DNA of 64,000 nucleotides, from assembly GCA_028683435.1 (NCBI GenBank), contig JAQUIG010000009.1:19643-83642 (forward strand), in the 5' to 3' direction. Both the position numbers and the translations under genes were made by a program. Below, one piece after another: positions 21,199 through 30,286 of this stretch. The notes beneath the pieces were generated by a model that saw only the letters and a program-made list of their open reading frames with translations, had not been told where the DNA came from and searched no databases. The stretch is from Desulfuromonadaceae bacterium. Its GTDB lineage: Bacteria; Desulfobacterota; Desulfuromonadia; Geobacterales; Pseudopelobacteraceae. Every line of letters begins with the position of its first letter. The stretch's first letter is position 1.

Positions 21199-22578
21199 AT
21201 GGATGATATAATTAAAATTCTGGTGATTGATGATGATGACTCCAGCCGTGAAGTTCTGGCCATGTTGCTGCAGTCGGCCGGGTATGAAGTCACTTCAGCA
21301 GCAACTGCTGAAAGTGCGCTCGACCTGATAAACCGTGAACAGTATCAGGTCATTGTTTCCGATCTGTTCCTCCCCGATAAGAGCGGCCTCGATATATTGC
21401 AGGATGTACATAGGATTTCCCCTGCCACCGAGGTTATCGTTGTTACTGGCTATGCTTCGGCTCAAACCGCCGTCAGGGCGATGAAAGAGGGGGCCTTTGA
21501 CTATATTACCAAGCCGATTGATTTTGATGAACTTAAAATGGTTGTTTCAAAGGCACTGGAGAAACAGAAGCTTCTCTCTGAAAATATCTATCTTCGCAGG
21601 CAACTCCAAGGGCGTTTTGAATTCAGCAATATTATCGGCAGCTCTCCTGCAATGAATCTGGTCTTTGAACGCATGAGCCGCATTGTAAAAACGGACTCTA
21701 CCGTTCTTGTCACGGGTGAATCAGGGACCGGGAAAGAATTGGTCGCCAGGGCGCTGCACTATAACGGCACACGCCGGGATCAACCATTTGTTGCGGTAAA
21801 CTGTAGCGCAATTCCGGAGATGTTGCTGGAAAGCGAGCTGTTCGGTCATGTCAGGGGGGCCTTTACCGGGGCTATCAAGGATAAGCCCGGTAAATTCGAG
21901 GCAGCCAATAATGGCACTATTTTTCTTGATGAAATTGGAACATTGCCGCTTCACCTGCAGGCAAAAATGTTGCGGGTTCTTCAAGAGCATGAAGTGGAGA
22001 GAGTAGGCTCCAACAAGACGGTGAAACTAAATGTCAGAGTAGTTTCCGCAACCAACTCGGATCTTGAAAATATGGTGAGACAGGGCGGATTTAGGGAAGA
22101 TCTTTACTACCGCCTGAACGTTATTCCGTTGCGCCTTCCCCCTTTGCGCGAACGCCAGCAGGACATTATGTATCTGACGACTTTTTTTTTAGAGAAACAG
22201 TGCCGTCTGATGGGGCGTCCGCCGTGCAGTATAAGCAAACAGGCGCTTGAAGCGCTGGAACAGTATTCTTGGCCCGGTAACGTGCGTGAGCTGGAAAATC
22301 TGATTGAAAGAATGGTCGCGTTGACTGATGCGGCGGTTATAACGCTAGAAGATGTTCCGGCCAAGATCATTGGTGGAAAGCCTGATAGAGAAGGGTTTGA
22401 TGTCAAAATGCCACCCCAGGGGATAGACTTGGTCGCTACAATCTCCCGGATAGAACACTCTTTAATCTTACAGGCACTGGAATCCGCAGGGGGGGTCAAG
22501 GCGAAGGCTGCTGCTCTTTTGGGGATAAATCGGACAACACTGGTTGAAAAGATAAAAAGGCTGAAAATAGAAAAATGA
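21199..22578 (+). CDS. Sigma-54-dependent response regulator (receiver-AAA-HTH)
   Basis: ILVIDDDDSSREVL receiver; GESGTGKELVARALH and ESELFGHVRGAFTGA sigma54 contact motif; C-terminal Fis-like HTH. Confidence 0.95.
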   Translation: MDDIIKILVIDDDDSSREVLAMLLQSAGYEVTSAATAESALDLINREQYQVIVSDLFLPDKSGLDILQDVHRISPATEVIVVTGYASAQTAVRAMKEGAFDYITKPIDFDELKMVVSKALEKQKLLSENIYLRRQLQGRFEFSNIIGSSPAMNLVFERMSRIVKTDSTVLVTGESGTGKELVARALHYNGTRRDQPFVAVNCSAIPEMLLESELFGHVRGAFTGAIKDKPGKFEAANNGTIFLDEIGTLPLHLQAKMLRVLQEHEVERVGSNKTVKLNVRVVSATNSDLENMVRQGGFREDLYYRLNVIPLRLPPLRERQQDIMYLTTFFLEKQCRLMGRPPCSISKQALEALEQYSWPGNVRELENLIERMVALTDAAVITLEDVPAKIIGGKPDREGFDVKMPPQGIDLVATISRIEHSLILQALESAGGVKAKAAALLGINRTTLVEKIKRLKIEK

Positions 22579-22591
22579 ATTTCTATCGGAA

Positions 22592-22643
22592 GACAATTAA
22601 GTTCTTACATAGACAATAAAGTTTCTCCTAAACAACAAAGTTT
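22592..22643. repeat. Three imperfect direct repeats of about 20 bp
   Basis: gacaattaagtt / gacaataaagttt / aacaacaaagttt starting at 22592, 22612 and 22631. Confidence 0.4.
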
Positions 22644-22888
22644 TTATACCTATGGTCTTTGCTGATCGCTCCGTTTCAACGTTAATCTGCAGTTATCGTT
22701 ACGACTAATTTGCGTGCTACCCTGTTCCGCCAAGCCACCAAGTGGATGTCCCCCTCTTTTAGCCTGCAAAACGAGTCCTTAAGGGTGTGATTGGGGGGTG
22801 CTATGCACTGTTTGATTAATATTTATAGTGAGTTAGCTTGGCCAGACCCTAGAGAATAACCCGGGGAACAACTTATAACTTCTCCCGT

Positions 22889-24205
22889 TCATTTGGAACC
22901 AATCGCCTTGACTATTTCGAGCTTGCCCGTAATGTTATTTTTTATCCAGTGCGCATCCCACCATTCGATCGGATTGACCGACTGTCCGGAGATGGTCATT
23001 TCGTAATGGAGATGATCGCCGCCGGCCATGCCGGTGGCTCCGGTATTGCCGATTACCTGTCCGCTTTCCACTGTATCGCCCGGCTTGACGCTGATCCGGC
23101 TCAGATGCCCGTAGATTGTCTGCAATCCCAGCCCGTGGTCGACAATGATGCAATTGCCATAGATGCCCAAATAGTCGGCAAAAACGACCTTACCGCGGTT
23201 GGCGGCAGGCACGTCAGCGTGCGCCTGCGAAGCCAGATCGAAGCCGAGATGGGTCTGCTGGTCTACCTCGTCCCCCTGATACAGATAGGTGCGAAACTGT
23301 GCAAAACCGCCGAGAGAGGCGGTCTTCGGCATGCGCAGAAAGGTCCCCTGCCAGAGCGGTATAGACGAACTCTTCCGGCCATAGTCGTAGATCAGTTTGA
23401 GGTCCTGCTGACGCTCGTCCCTGTTTGCCTTGAGGAATATCTCCAGCGGCGTTTTCGCTTGGGGAAACTTCCCCTTGAACTCCGCTGCAATCTTTTCGAG
23501 GAAGCTATCGGTCAGATCGATACGGTCAGTTGAAAAGTTTTTTGCAATCAGGTGGTAGTTGATGCCGCTTTGCCGCTCGTTGCCTGCCCCGTCGACCGCT
23601 ATCACCCTGGGCACGAACTTGCCGGGATCCAGATTGTAGGGAAACGAGAAGAGGCAAGCATAATTATCTCCCCCCTGCCGGTAACCCGGATAAAACTGGT
23701 CGCCGAAAACCACGCCGGTCTTTTCAACCTCTTTTGAAACGGTGTAGATTACCAGTCCCGCACCACCTTGGATAATATTATGTGCAACGCTCAATACCGC
23801 CAACTCCGGCGGCTTGTTATCCAAAGTGAAGGAATGGAGCTGGGTTGTGCTCCTGTCAGCCCCGAAACGGGTGGCGGAACCTGTTGCCGTGACCTGCAGG
23901 GTAATCACCCCCTCCTTCAGGCCGGTCTGTGCCAGGCTGAATGTTTCCGTGGCCTGACGGCTGTCGGTGGGATACTCCTTTGCCAGGACATTGACCGTCT
24001 TCTCAGCTTGTACCGCGGAAACCGACAGCTTTTTCAGAATCCCTCCCTGTGCGCCCAGCTTCAAGGTAAGCTCCCGACTGCCGGAAAGCAGACCTGTTTC
24101 AGGGTTTAACGACACCTCAGGTGCGGGGGTCCCCAGGAAATAGAACAGAATCGTTCCGAGCAGGGTGACCAGCGCGATTGCTTTAAATATTGTGATTTTT
24201 TTCAT
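22889..24205 (-). CDS. Membrane-anchored M23 family metallopeptidase
   Basis: N-terminal TM; THLGFDLAS, VDHGLGLQTIYGHLS and GGDHLHYEM M23 motifs. Confidence 0.92.
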   Translation of the reverse strand: MKKITIFKAIALVTLLGTILFYFLGTPAPEVSLNPETGLLSGSRELTLKLGAQGGILKKLSVSAVQAEKTVNVLAKEYPTDSRQATETFSLAQTGLKEGVITLQVTATGSATRFGADRSTTQLHSFTLDNKPPELAVLSVAHNIIQGGAGLVIYTVSKEVEKTGVVFGDQFYPGYRQGGDNYACLFSFPYNLDPGKFVPRVIAVDGAGNERQSGINYHLIAKNFSTDRIDLTDSFLEKIAAEFKGKFPQAKTPLEIFLKANRDERQQDLKLIYDYGRKSSSIPLWQGTFLRMPKTASLGGFAQFRTYLYQGDEVDQQTHLGFDLASQAHADVPAANRGKVVFADYLGIYGNCIIVDHGLGLQTIYGHLSRISVKPGDTVESGQVIGNTGATGMAGGDHLHYEMTISGQSVNPIEWWDAHWIKNNITGKLEIVKAIGSK

Positions 24206-24727
24206 AATTACCCTCGTAAGCTCTGTTTGTTGAATACACGTACTGCGCTTTTTGAAGGATAGTGCGATATCTTTAATATCTCACAAATGTCCGATCAATG
24301 TGTATTCCGGGGAAAGTATTCGAATTATCGGGACAGGTTGTCCTGAGGGGAGATGGTTGGTTTGGGCATTTTATGGGGACGTTGTTGATCTTTTAATTGA
24401 CAGGAATGATGACCAACAATGCAAATAATAGACTCCCCTGTGTCTTATGTCAAGGGCAGGCCTCTTTGTTGTCCCTCATAAACCGGTCTAGTGTCAGTGT
24501 GGGAGAAATTTAGCTGGCAATATCAGGGCAACTGAGCAGCGGATCATTTTCTTTTTCTTCAAGTCAGCTTTTAACCACTTAATTGTTTTGGTTTGTATTG
24601 ACTTAAATGTTTGTTCCTTATAAACGTAAGAACTCTAGATAAATTGCATCGAGATCAGGCCAAAAATAAATCAGTAATTTAAACTATTTTATTGTAATAA
24701 CTTGGTTGTATGGAGATGGAGGTTAAG

Positions 24728-25180
24728 ATGGATCCGGAAACAGGCGTCATTGCCCAAAAAGAATTCGATCGGGCACAACATGAACTTGATCTGGGCAATG
24801 TTCTGGCTGCACTCGCCAGTCTTGAACGGGCACTCAGTATCTGGGATGACCCCCTCTGGCATTCCCGTTTCGGATTCTGTCTCGCCAAACAGCGCGGCCA
24901 GGTCACCCGGGCATTAGAGCTCTGCAGCAGTGCGATTGAACACGATCCTGGAAATCCCCTCCACTACCTTTACCTCGGCAAAGTCTATCTTGTCGCAGGG
25001 AATACGTATGAAGCACTTCAAGCCTTCAGGCAGGGGATGGCCTTTGGAGGTAGCCCGGAACTTGAGCAGGTGCTCAACGCCATTGGTGTCAGGAAATCTC
25101 CGGTGATACCCTTTCTTTCACGTGACAACCAACTGAATAAAGTTCTGGGGATAATTTTTGGCCGTTTGGGTTTACGATAG
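24728..25180 (+). CDS. Small TPR-like protein
   Basis: TPR-like helices (ALELCSSAIEHDPGNPLHYLYLGKVYLVAGNTYEALQAFRQG); start at MDPETG because of SD ggaggt. Confidence 0.75.
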   Translation: MDPETGVIAQKEFDRAQHELDLGNVLAALASLERALSIWDDPLWHSRFGFCLAKQRGQVTRALELCSSAIEHDPGNPLHYLYLGKVYLVAGNTYEALQAFRQGMAFGGSPELEQVLNAIGVRKSPVIPFLSRDNQLNKVLGIIFGRLGLR

Positions 25181-25250
25181 AGCGCTTGCAATCGGAATGT
25201 TCGCTGCATGGTATAGGTAGGTCGAAATTGATGTACAGAGACAGCTGTAG

Positions 25251-25292
25251 AAAAACAATAAGTGCCATTTGCATGGCACTTATTTGTTTTTT
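25251..25292. terminator. Bidirectional terminator between TPR gene and tRNA-Asp
   Basis: 11-bp perfect stem AATAAGTGCCA/TGGCACTTATT (25257-25267 / 25274-25284) with T-rich tracts on both strands. Confidence 0.75.
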
Positions 25293-25293
25293 A

Positions 25294-25370
25294 TGGCGGG
25301 GTTGACGGGGCTCGAACCCGCGACTTCCAGCGTGACAGGCTGGCACTCTAACCAACTGAGCTACAACCCC
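25294..25370 (-). tRNA. tRNA-Asp (anticodon GTC), CCA encoded
   Basis: Reverse complement GGGGTTGTAGCTCAGTTGGTTAGAGTGCCAGCCTGTCACGCTGGAAGTCGCGGGTTCGAGCCCCGTCAACCCCGCCA folds as a cloverleaf. Confidence 0.97.
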
Positions 25371-25456
25371 GTAACAAGTAGTCAGTTTAACTCGACACTT
25401 ATGTCATAAAAGAGAGCTGTTTGTCAAGCGCCTTGTTGTGATATTGTGAAAAAAGT

Positions 25457-27694
25457 TTACGCACATTCGGAATAGCCACAGACATGGCAGACTGAACAGC
25501 CACCCTCGTGCTCGACGATTCCTCCGCACTCCGGGCAGGCACCGCGTTCATGCCGGGTAGATTCATTTTCAATGTCATACCCGCTATCTACCAAATGATC
25601 CTGAATCGCTTTTGCCACCGCATCAGCGCAGGAAAGTACTCGGTTGTCGCCGAAGCCGGACGGGCAGTGACAGGAGATCCCCTGCAGTTGTTTCACCACT
25701 TGTCTGGCCTGAATGCCGCTACGCCAGGCGAGTGACACCAGACGGCCGATCGCCTCGCTTTGGGAAGCGGCGCATCCGCCAGCCTTGCCCATCGTGGTGA
25801 ACAGCTCAAATAAGCCGTTTTTGTCTTCGTTGATCGTGATATAGAGCGGGCCGCAACCGGTCTGCATCTGATGGGTAGACCCTTTCAGCGCTTTTGGACG
25901 TTCCCGTTTGACCGCTTTCTTTTCCTCTTCGACCGGTGTGGCGGCAACTGCTGCCTGCTCTTCTCTTTTGCCGGTCGACAGTACCTGTTCGTCTCTGGAG
26001 CCGTCCCGATAAATGGTGACACCCTTACAACCGGTTTCGTAGGCGAGCATGTAAACTTTTTCAACATCTTCGATAGTGGCGGAATTTGTGAAATTCACCG
26101 TTTTTGACACGGCATTGTCGGTGTAAAGCTGGAAGGCGGATTGCATCTGAATGTGGTATTCGGGAGATATCTCGTGAGAAGTCACAAATACGTTGCGGAT
26201 ATCCAGCGGGATTTCGCTGATGTCATGGACGGTACCGTGCTCGGCAATTTTCTTCATGAGTTCTTCCGAGTAGAAACCACGCTCCTTTGCAATTCTCTCG
26301 AAAATCGGGTTGACCTCGATCAGCACGTTCTTGTCCATGACGGTGCGGATGTAGGAAACAGCAAAGAGCGGTTCAACACCGGAAGACGCGTTGGCTATGA
26401 TCGAGATGGTGCCTGTCGGAGCGATTGTAGTGACGGTTGCGTTTCTTTGCGGAGGCGCTCCCTTTTTGTCAAAAATAGAGCCTTTGAAGTTGGGGAACGA
26501 ACCCCGCTTTTTGCCCAGTTCCTGTGATGCCAGGTGTCCTTCGTCATTTATGAGTTTCATCACCTTCTTGCCGAGTTTTACCGCCTCGTCAGAACAGTAT
26601 GGAATCCCGAGCAGAATCAGCATGTCGGCCCACCCCATGACACCCAGACCTATTTTACGGTTGGCGTGAGTCATGTCATGAATCTGCTGCAGCGGATAGT
26701 TGTTAGCCTCGATTACGTTATCTAAAAAGTGGACTGCGTTGTAAACGGTCTCGCGCAGCTTTTTCCAGTCTACTGTGCCATCCTTGATAAAGGTACCCAG
26801 GTTGATGGAACCGAGGTTACAGGATTCATACGGCAACAGAGGTTGTTCGCCACATGGATTGGTGGATTCGATCTCACCCACCAGAGGCGTCGGATTGTCG
26901 CGGTTCAAGCGGTCGAGAAAGACGATTCCAGGCTCGCCGTTCTCCCAGGCCTGCTTGACGATACGCTGGAATACCTTGCGGGCGTTAAGTGAGCCGCAAA
27001 CCTTTTTGTCACGGGGATTAATGAGATCGTATTCCTCATCCCGTTCTACAGCCTGCATGAACTTTTCGGTAAGTCCTACAGATATGTTAAAATTATTAAG
27101 TTGTTTTTGGTCGGCTTTGCACATGATAAAATCCATCACGTTGGGGTGATCAACCCTCAAAATTGCCATGTTTGCGCCGCGCCTTGTCCCCCCCTGTTTT
27201 ATTGTTTCTGTGGCGACATCAAAAACACGCATGAATGAGAGCGGGCCGCTCGAAATGCCGGTGGTTGTACTGACGACGTCGTTGGCCGGCCTCAGACGAG
27301 AAAATGAGAAGCCGGTGCCGCCGCCGGATTTGTGAATCAGTGCAGTATATTTGACAGCGTCAAATATTTCCTCCATTGAGTCCCCCACCGGCAGGACAAA
27401 GCAGGCCGAAAGTTGCCCCAGAGGACGTCCGGCATTCATGAGCGTAGGGGAGTTGGGGAGAAATTCGAAGCTGGTCATCATCCGATAAAAAGTATCCGAT
27501 AAATCATTTACATCAGCTTTCTTGTCAAAGATTTTATCGGCTGCCGCAATTGTGTCAGCCACTCGCCGAAACATGTCGGCTGGAGTCTCAAGGACCTTGC
27601 CGGTTTCGTCACGGCGCAGGTAGCGTTTTTCCAGTACTGTGGCGGCATTTTTTGTCAGGGAGGGAGGATTGTCGGATGAGGCACTTTTTTTCAT
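25457..27694 (-). CDS. nrdJ: Vitamin B12-dependent (class II) ribonucleoside-diphosphate reductase
   Basis: NSPTLMNAGRPLGQLSACFVLPV, NPCGEQPLLPYESCNLGSINL, APTGTISIIANASSGVEP; C-terminal Cys cluster. Start placed at MKKSASSDN (ATG 27694) after SD aaggag; upstream extension overlaps NrdR-like boxes. Confidence 0.93.
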   Translation of the reverse strand: MKKSASSDNPPSLTKNAATVLEKRYLRRDETGKVLETPADMFRRVADTIAAADKIFDKKADVNDLSDTFYRMMTSFEFLPNSPTLMNAGRPLGQLSACFVLPVGDSMEEIFDAVKYTALIHKSGGGTGFSFSRLRPANDVVSTTTGISSGPLSFMRVFDVATETIKQGGTRRGANMAILRVDHPNVMDFIMCKADQKQLNNFNISVGLTEKFMQAVERDEEYDLINPRDKKVCGSLNARKVFQRIVKQAWENGEPGIVFLDRLNRDNPTPLVGEIESTNPCGEQPLLPYESCNLGSINLGTFIKDGTVDWKKLRETVYNAVHFLDNVIEANNYPLQQIHDMTHANRKIGLGVMGWADMLILLGIPYCSDEAVKLGKKVMKLINDEGHLASQELGKKRGSFPNFKGSIFDKKGAPPQRNATVTTIAPTGTISIIANASSGVEPLFAVSYIRTVMDKNVLIEVNPIFERIAKERGFYSEELMKKIAEHGTVHDISEIPLDIRNVFVTSHEISPEYHIQMQSAFQLYTDNAVSKTVNFTNSATIEDVEKVYMLAYETGCKGVTIYRDGSRDEQVLSTGKREEQAAVAATPVEEEKKAVKRERPKALKGSTHQMQTGCGPLYITINEDKNGLFELFTTMGKAGGCAASQSEAIGRLVSLAWRSGIQARQVVKQLQGISCHCPSGFGDNRVLSCADAVAKAIQDHLVDSGYDIENESTRHERGACPECGGIVEHEGGCSVCHVCGYSECA

Positions 27695-27766
27695 AATGGA
27701 ACTCCTTGTTTTATAAGCAAACTGATGAATATGACTAAATGGATGTAGTGTGTTTGAAAGCCAAAA

Positions 27767-27815
27767 CCACAATATTTTGTGGATGGAGTGGAAATAAACC
27801 ACAACATGTATGTGG
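27767..27815 (-). promoter_or_regulatory. Pair of NrdR-box-like palindromes upstream of nrdJ
   Basis: CCACAATATTTTGTGG (27767-27782) and CCACAACATGTATGTGG (27799-27815), 32 bp start-to-start. Confidence 0.65.
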
Positions 27816-27974
27816 TGTCAACAAATATATTTTGTAAAAATATAACATCTTGAAAGGACTGAAAAAGCTCAATATCTATATATAATGATACGTATTTTAA
27901 TTAAAAAATAACATTAAATTTACAGTTCGGGTGAATCATGGTAGTTGTTCAGTGATTCTATAAGGAGCTCCCGG

Positions 27975-29051
27975 GTGAAAATTCTTTTTGCTGGCTGTGT
28001 TTTTTTATACTTGTTAACAATTTCACCTGCAGCCGCACAGGCTACAGCGGTGTATGATGGGACGGTGTTGACCGAAGATGCCACCTGGCGTGGTTCGGTA
28101 CTCGTCCGTGGCTCCGTTGTTGTGGTTCCTCATGCGACCTTGCGTATAGAACCGGGAACTGTGGTGCGTTTTGCGGCGTCTACTGGTCAGCAACTTCCAA
28201 ACCTGATTATTCAAGGGCGACTTCATGTCGCAGGAACCTCCGAAAGGCCGATTCTACTGACATCTGACCGTCCCATGCCGTCACGCGGATCCTGGGGTGG
28301 CATCGTCTTTCTTTCAACTGAAAAAAATAATCTGCTCGAAGGCTGCCGCATCGAGTACGCCGAGACCGGAATCGATATCCGGTTTTCCACCGTTACCTTG
28401 AAGTCCGTTTCGATTGTGCATGCGAAGACCGCTTTGCTGTCGCATGACGGGGTTGTGCAGATGACCGGCGGCACCGTTTCGGATTCAGAAACCGGCATTG
28501 AGATCTATGACAGCGAGTTTGACGGCAACGATGTGACGGTCGCCTCCTGTCGGCGCGGCTGCCTGTTGAGTAAATCTTCCGTTGTAATGGCATCGCCTAA
28601 CATTATGAATAATCAGCAAACCGGACTTGAAGCTGATGAATGTCGGATTAAGATAACCGGTGGAGAGTTTTCCGGAAATGTACTTGGAGCACTCATAAAA
28701 GGTGGAGAAGGGGATATTTTTATGTCCCGCTTCCTGCGGAACAGGCAGACAGCTCTGCATCTTCTCGGCTCCCGGGTCAAAATTCAGCGCTGCCGGTTTG
28801 CCGAAAACATTCTGGACGCGCTGCGGGTTGAAGATGGCCGGGCACTTCTCATGAATAATGCCTTTAGTTCTAATGGAGGGTTTAATTTGTTTAATGCCGG
28901 GAATGAGGTTGTCAATGCCCGGCTGAACTGGTGGGGTGGGACTGGTCTGCCGCTGGTCCGGCAAAAGATTCACGATGTGTCTCGAGACAAGAAAGCCGGT
29001 GCCGTCCAAATTCTCCCCTGGCTGAACGAACAGCCGGCGTTAATGCCGTAA
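27975..29051 (+). CDS. Secreted right-handed parallel beta-helix protein
   Basis: GTG start after SD aaggag gives signal peptide MKILFAGCVFLYLLTISPAAAQA; repeated beta-helix coils. Confidence 0.82.
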   Translation: MKILFAGCVFLYLLTISPAAAQATAVYDGTVLTEDATWRGSVLVRGSVVVVPHATLRIEPGTVVRFAASTGQQLPNLIIQGRLHVAGTSERPILLTSDRPMPSRGSWGGIVFLSTEKNNLLEGCRIEYAETGIDIRFSTVTLKSVSIVHAKTALLSHDGVVQMTGGTVSDSETGIEIYDSEFDGNDVTVASCRRGCLLSKSSVVMASPNIMNNQQTGLEADECRIKITGGEFSGNVLGALIKGGEGDIFMSRFLRNRQTALHLLGSRVKIQRCRFAENILDALRVEDGRALLMNNAFSSNGGFNLFNAGNEVVNARLNWWGGTGLPLVRQKIHDVSRDKKAGAVQILPWLNEQPALMP

Positions 29052-29065
29052 AAGAGGAACATCCT

Positions 29066-30217
29066 ATGTATCTTGACAACGCTGCTACATCATTTCCCAA
29101 GCCTGAGAAGGTTTATGAAGCAGTTATTCATGCAATGCGTGATGTAGGCGCTTCTCCTGGACGGGGCGGATATCGCCGCTCACTGGAGGCAGGGCGTATC
29201 CTGTTTCAGGCTCGTGAGGCCGCTGCCGCACTTTTTTCGATTTCCGATTCGTCCCGGATCATATTTACACAGAATGCTACCGGAGCGCTCAATCTGGCGC
29301 TGCAGGGTACCCTGGCCGCTGGCGACCATGTGATTACGACCTCCATGGAACACAACTCACTGCTCAGACCGCTCTATGCGCTGCGAAACAAGGGTGTCGA
29401 GCTCTCTGTTATCATGGCTGGTCCCGACGGTGTTGTCTCTGTTGATGATATTCGTCGTGCAGTGCGGGAGAATACCAGGATGATAGCTGTCAGCCATGTT
29501 TCCAATGTCTGCGGTGCTATTCAGCCGATAAAGCAACTGTCGGAGATCTGCAGCGAAGCCGGCGCACGTTTTCTGCTTGATGCGGCGCAGTCGGCCGGCT
29601 ATTTGCCGATTGACGTTGGACGCTATGCTGTTGACCTGTTGGCGGTTCCCGGCCATAAGGGGCTGCTGGGGCCGAGCGGCACCGGACTTTTGTATGTGGC
29701 GCCGCACGTAAATCTTAAATCCGTTATTCAGGGTGGAACCGGCAGCCATTCAACTGCTGAGGAGCAGCCGCTCGTCATGCCGGACGGTTTTGAGGCAGGT
29801 ACCCATAATATCCCCGGCATTGCCGGATTGCAGGCAGGAATAGAGTTTGTTCTTGAAAGGGGGCTTTCAGTTGCCTATCAGCATGAAAATACCCTGCTCA
29901 ATCTGGCGGAGCAGGCGCTGAGAGACATTCCAGGGGTGACGATCTACGGCCCGGTCGATCCATCCGGCCGTTGCTCGGTACTCTCTTTTACCGCTTCCGG
30001 TGTTGACTCGACGCTGCTGGCTGCAGAGCTTGATCACCGTTTTGATATTGCCGTTCGGGCCGGGCTGCATTGTGCCCCCTTGGCTCACCGCACGCTGGGA
30101 ACGTTTCCTGGCGGCACGGTGCGTGTAAGCCCGGGTTGGTCGACGACAAGCGAAGAGATTGCTTTCTTTTCTGATGCAGTTGTAAAATGCATCGCTAAAA
30201 TAAGAAAATCGGCATAA
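29066..30217 (+). CDS. Cysteine desulfurase family (class V aminotransferase) protein
   Basis: MYLDNAATSFPKPEKVYEA; AVPGHKGLLGPSGTGLLYV; start at MYLDNAATS after SD aagagg. Confidence 0.9.
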   Translation: MYLDNAATSFPKPEKVYEAVIHAMRDVGASPGRGGYRRSLEAGRILFQAREAAAALFSISDSSRIIFTQNATGALNLALQGTLAAGDHVITTSMEHNSLLRPLYALRNKGVELSVIMAGPDGVVSVDDIRRAVRENTRMIAVSHVSNVCGAIQPIKQLSEICSEAGARFLLDAAQSAGYLPIDVGRYAVDLLAVPGHKGLLGPSGTGLLYVAPHVNLKSVIQGGTGSHSTAEEQPLVMPDGFEAGTHNIPGIAGLQAGIEFVLERGLSVAYQHENTLLNLAEQALRDIPGVTIYGPVDPSGRCSVLSFTASGVDSTLLAAELDHRFDIAVRAGLHCAPLAHRTLGTFPGGTVRVSPGWSTTSEEIAFFSDAVVKCIAKIRKSA

Positions 30218-30286
30218 TAACAGTATAAATATTTGTTTCTGCTCCGGCATACTGCCGATATCCTCGACATCTAGAGAAAGGGAATC

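Noticed and set aside
22949-23533. 194-aa plus-strand ORF opposite the M23 peptidase
   Set aside because: Antisense to a gene with intact M23 catalytic motifs; no recognisable protein features.
24206-24709. GEMM (c-di-GMP) riboswitch in the ORF-less gap
   Set aside because: GEMM is common in Geobacter-like genomes, but no CGCAAAG core or paired tetraloop motif was visible here.
27695-27944. Possible cobalamin riboswitch before B12-dependent nrdJ
   Set aside because: Interval is short and no B12-box-like GCCACTG was seen; the paired palindromes fit NrdR boxes better.
28931-29065. N-terminal extension of the cysteine desulfurase ORF
   Set aside because: Overlaps the upstream beta-helix gene; the family start MYLDNAATS at 29066 has its own SD.
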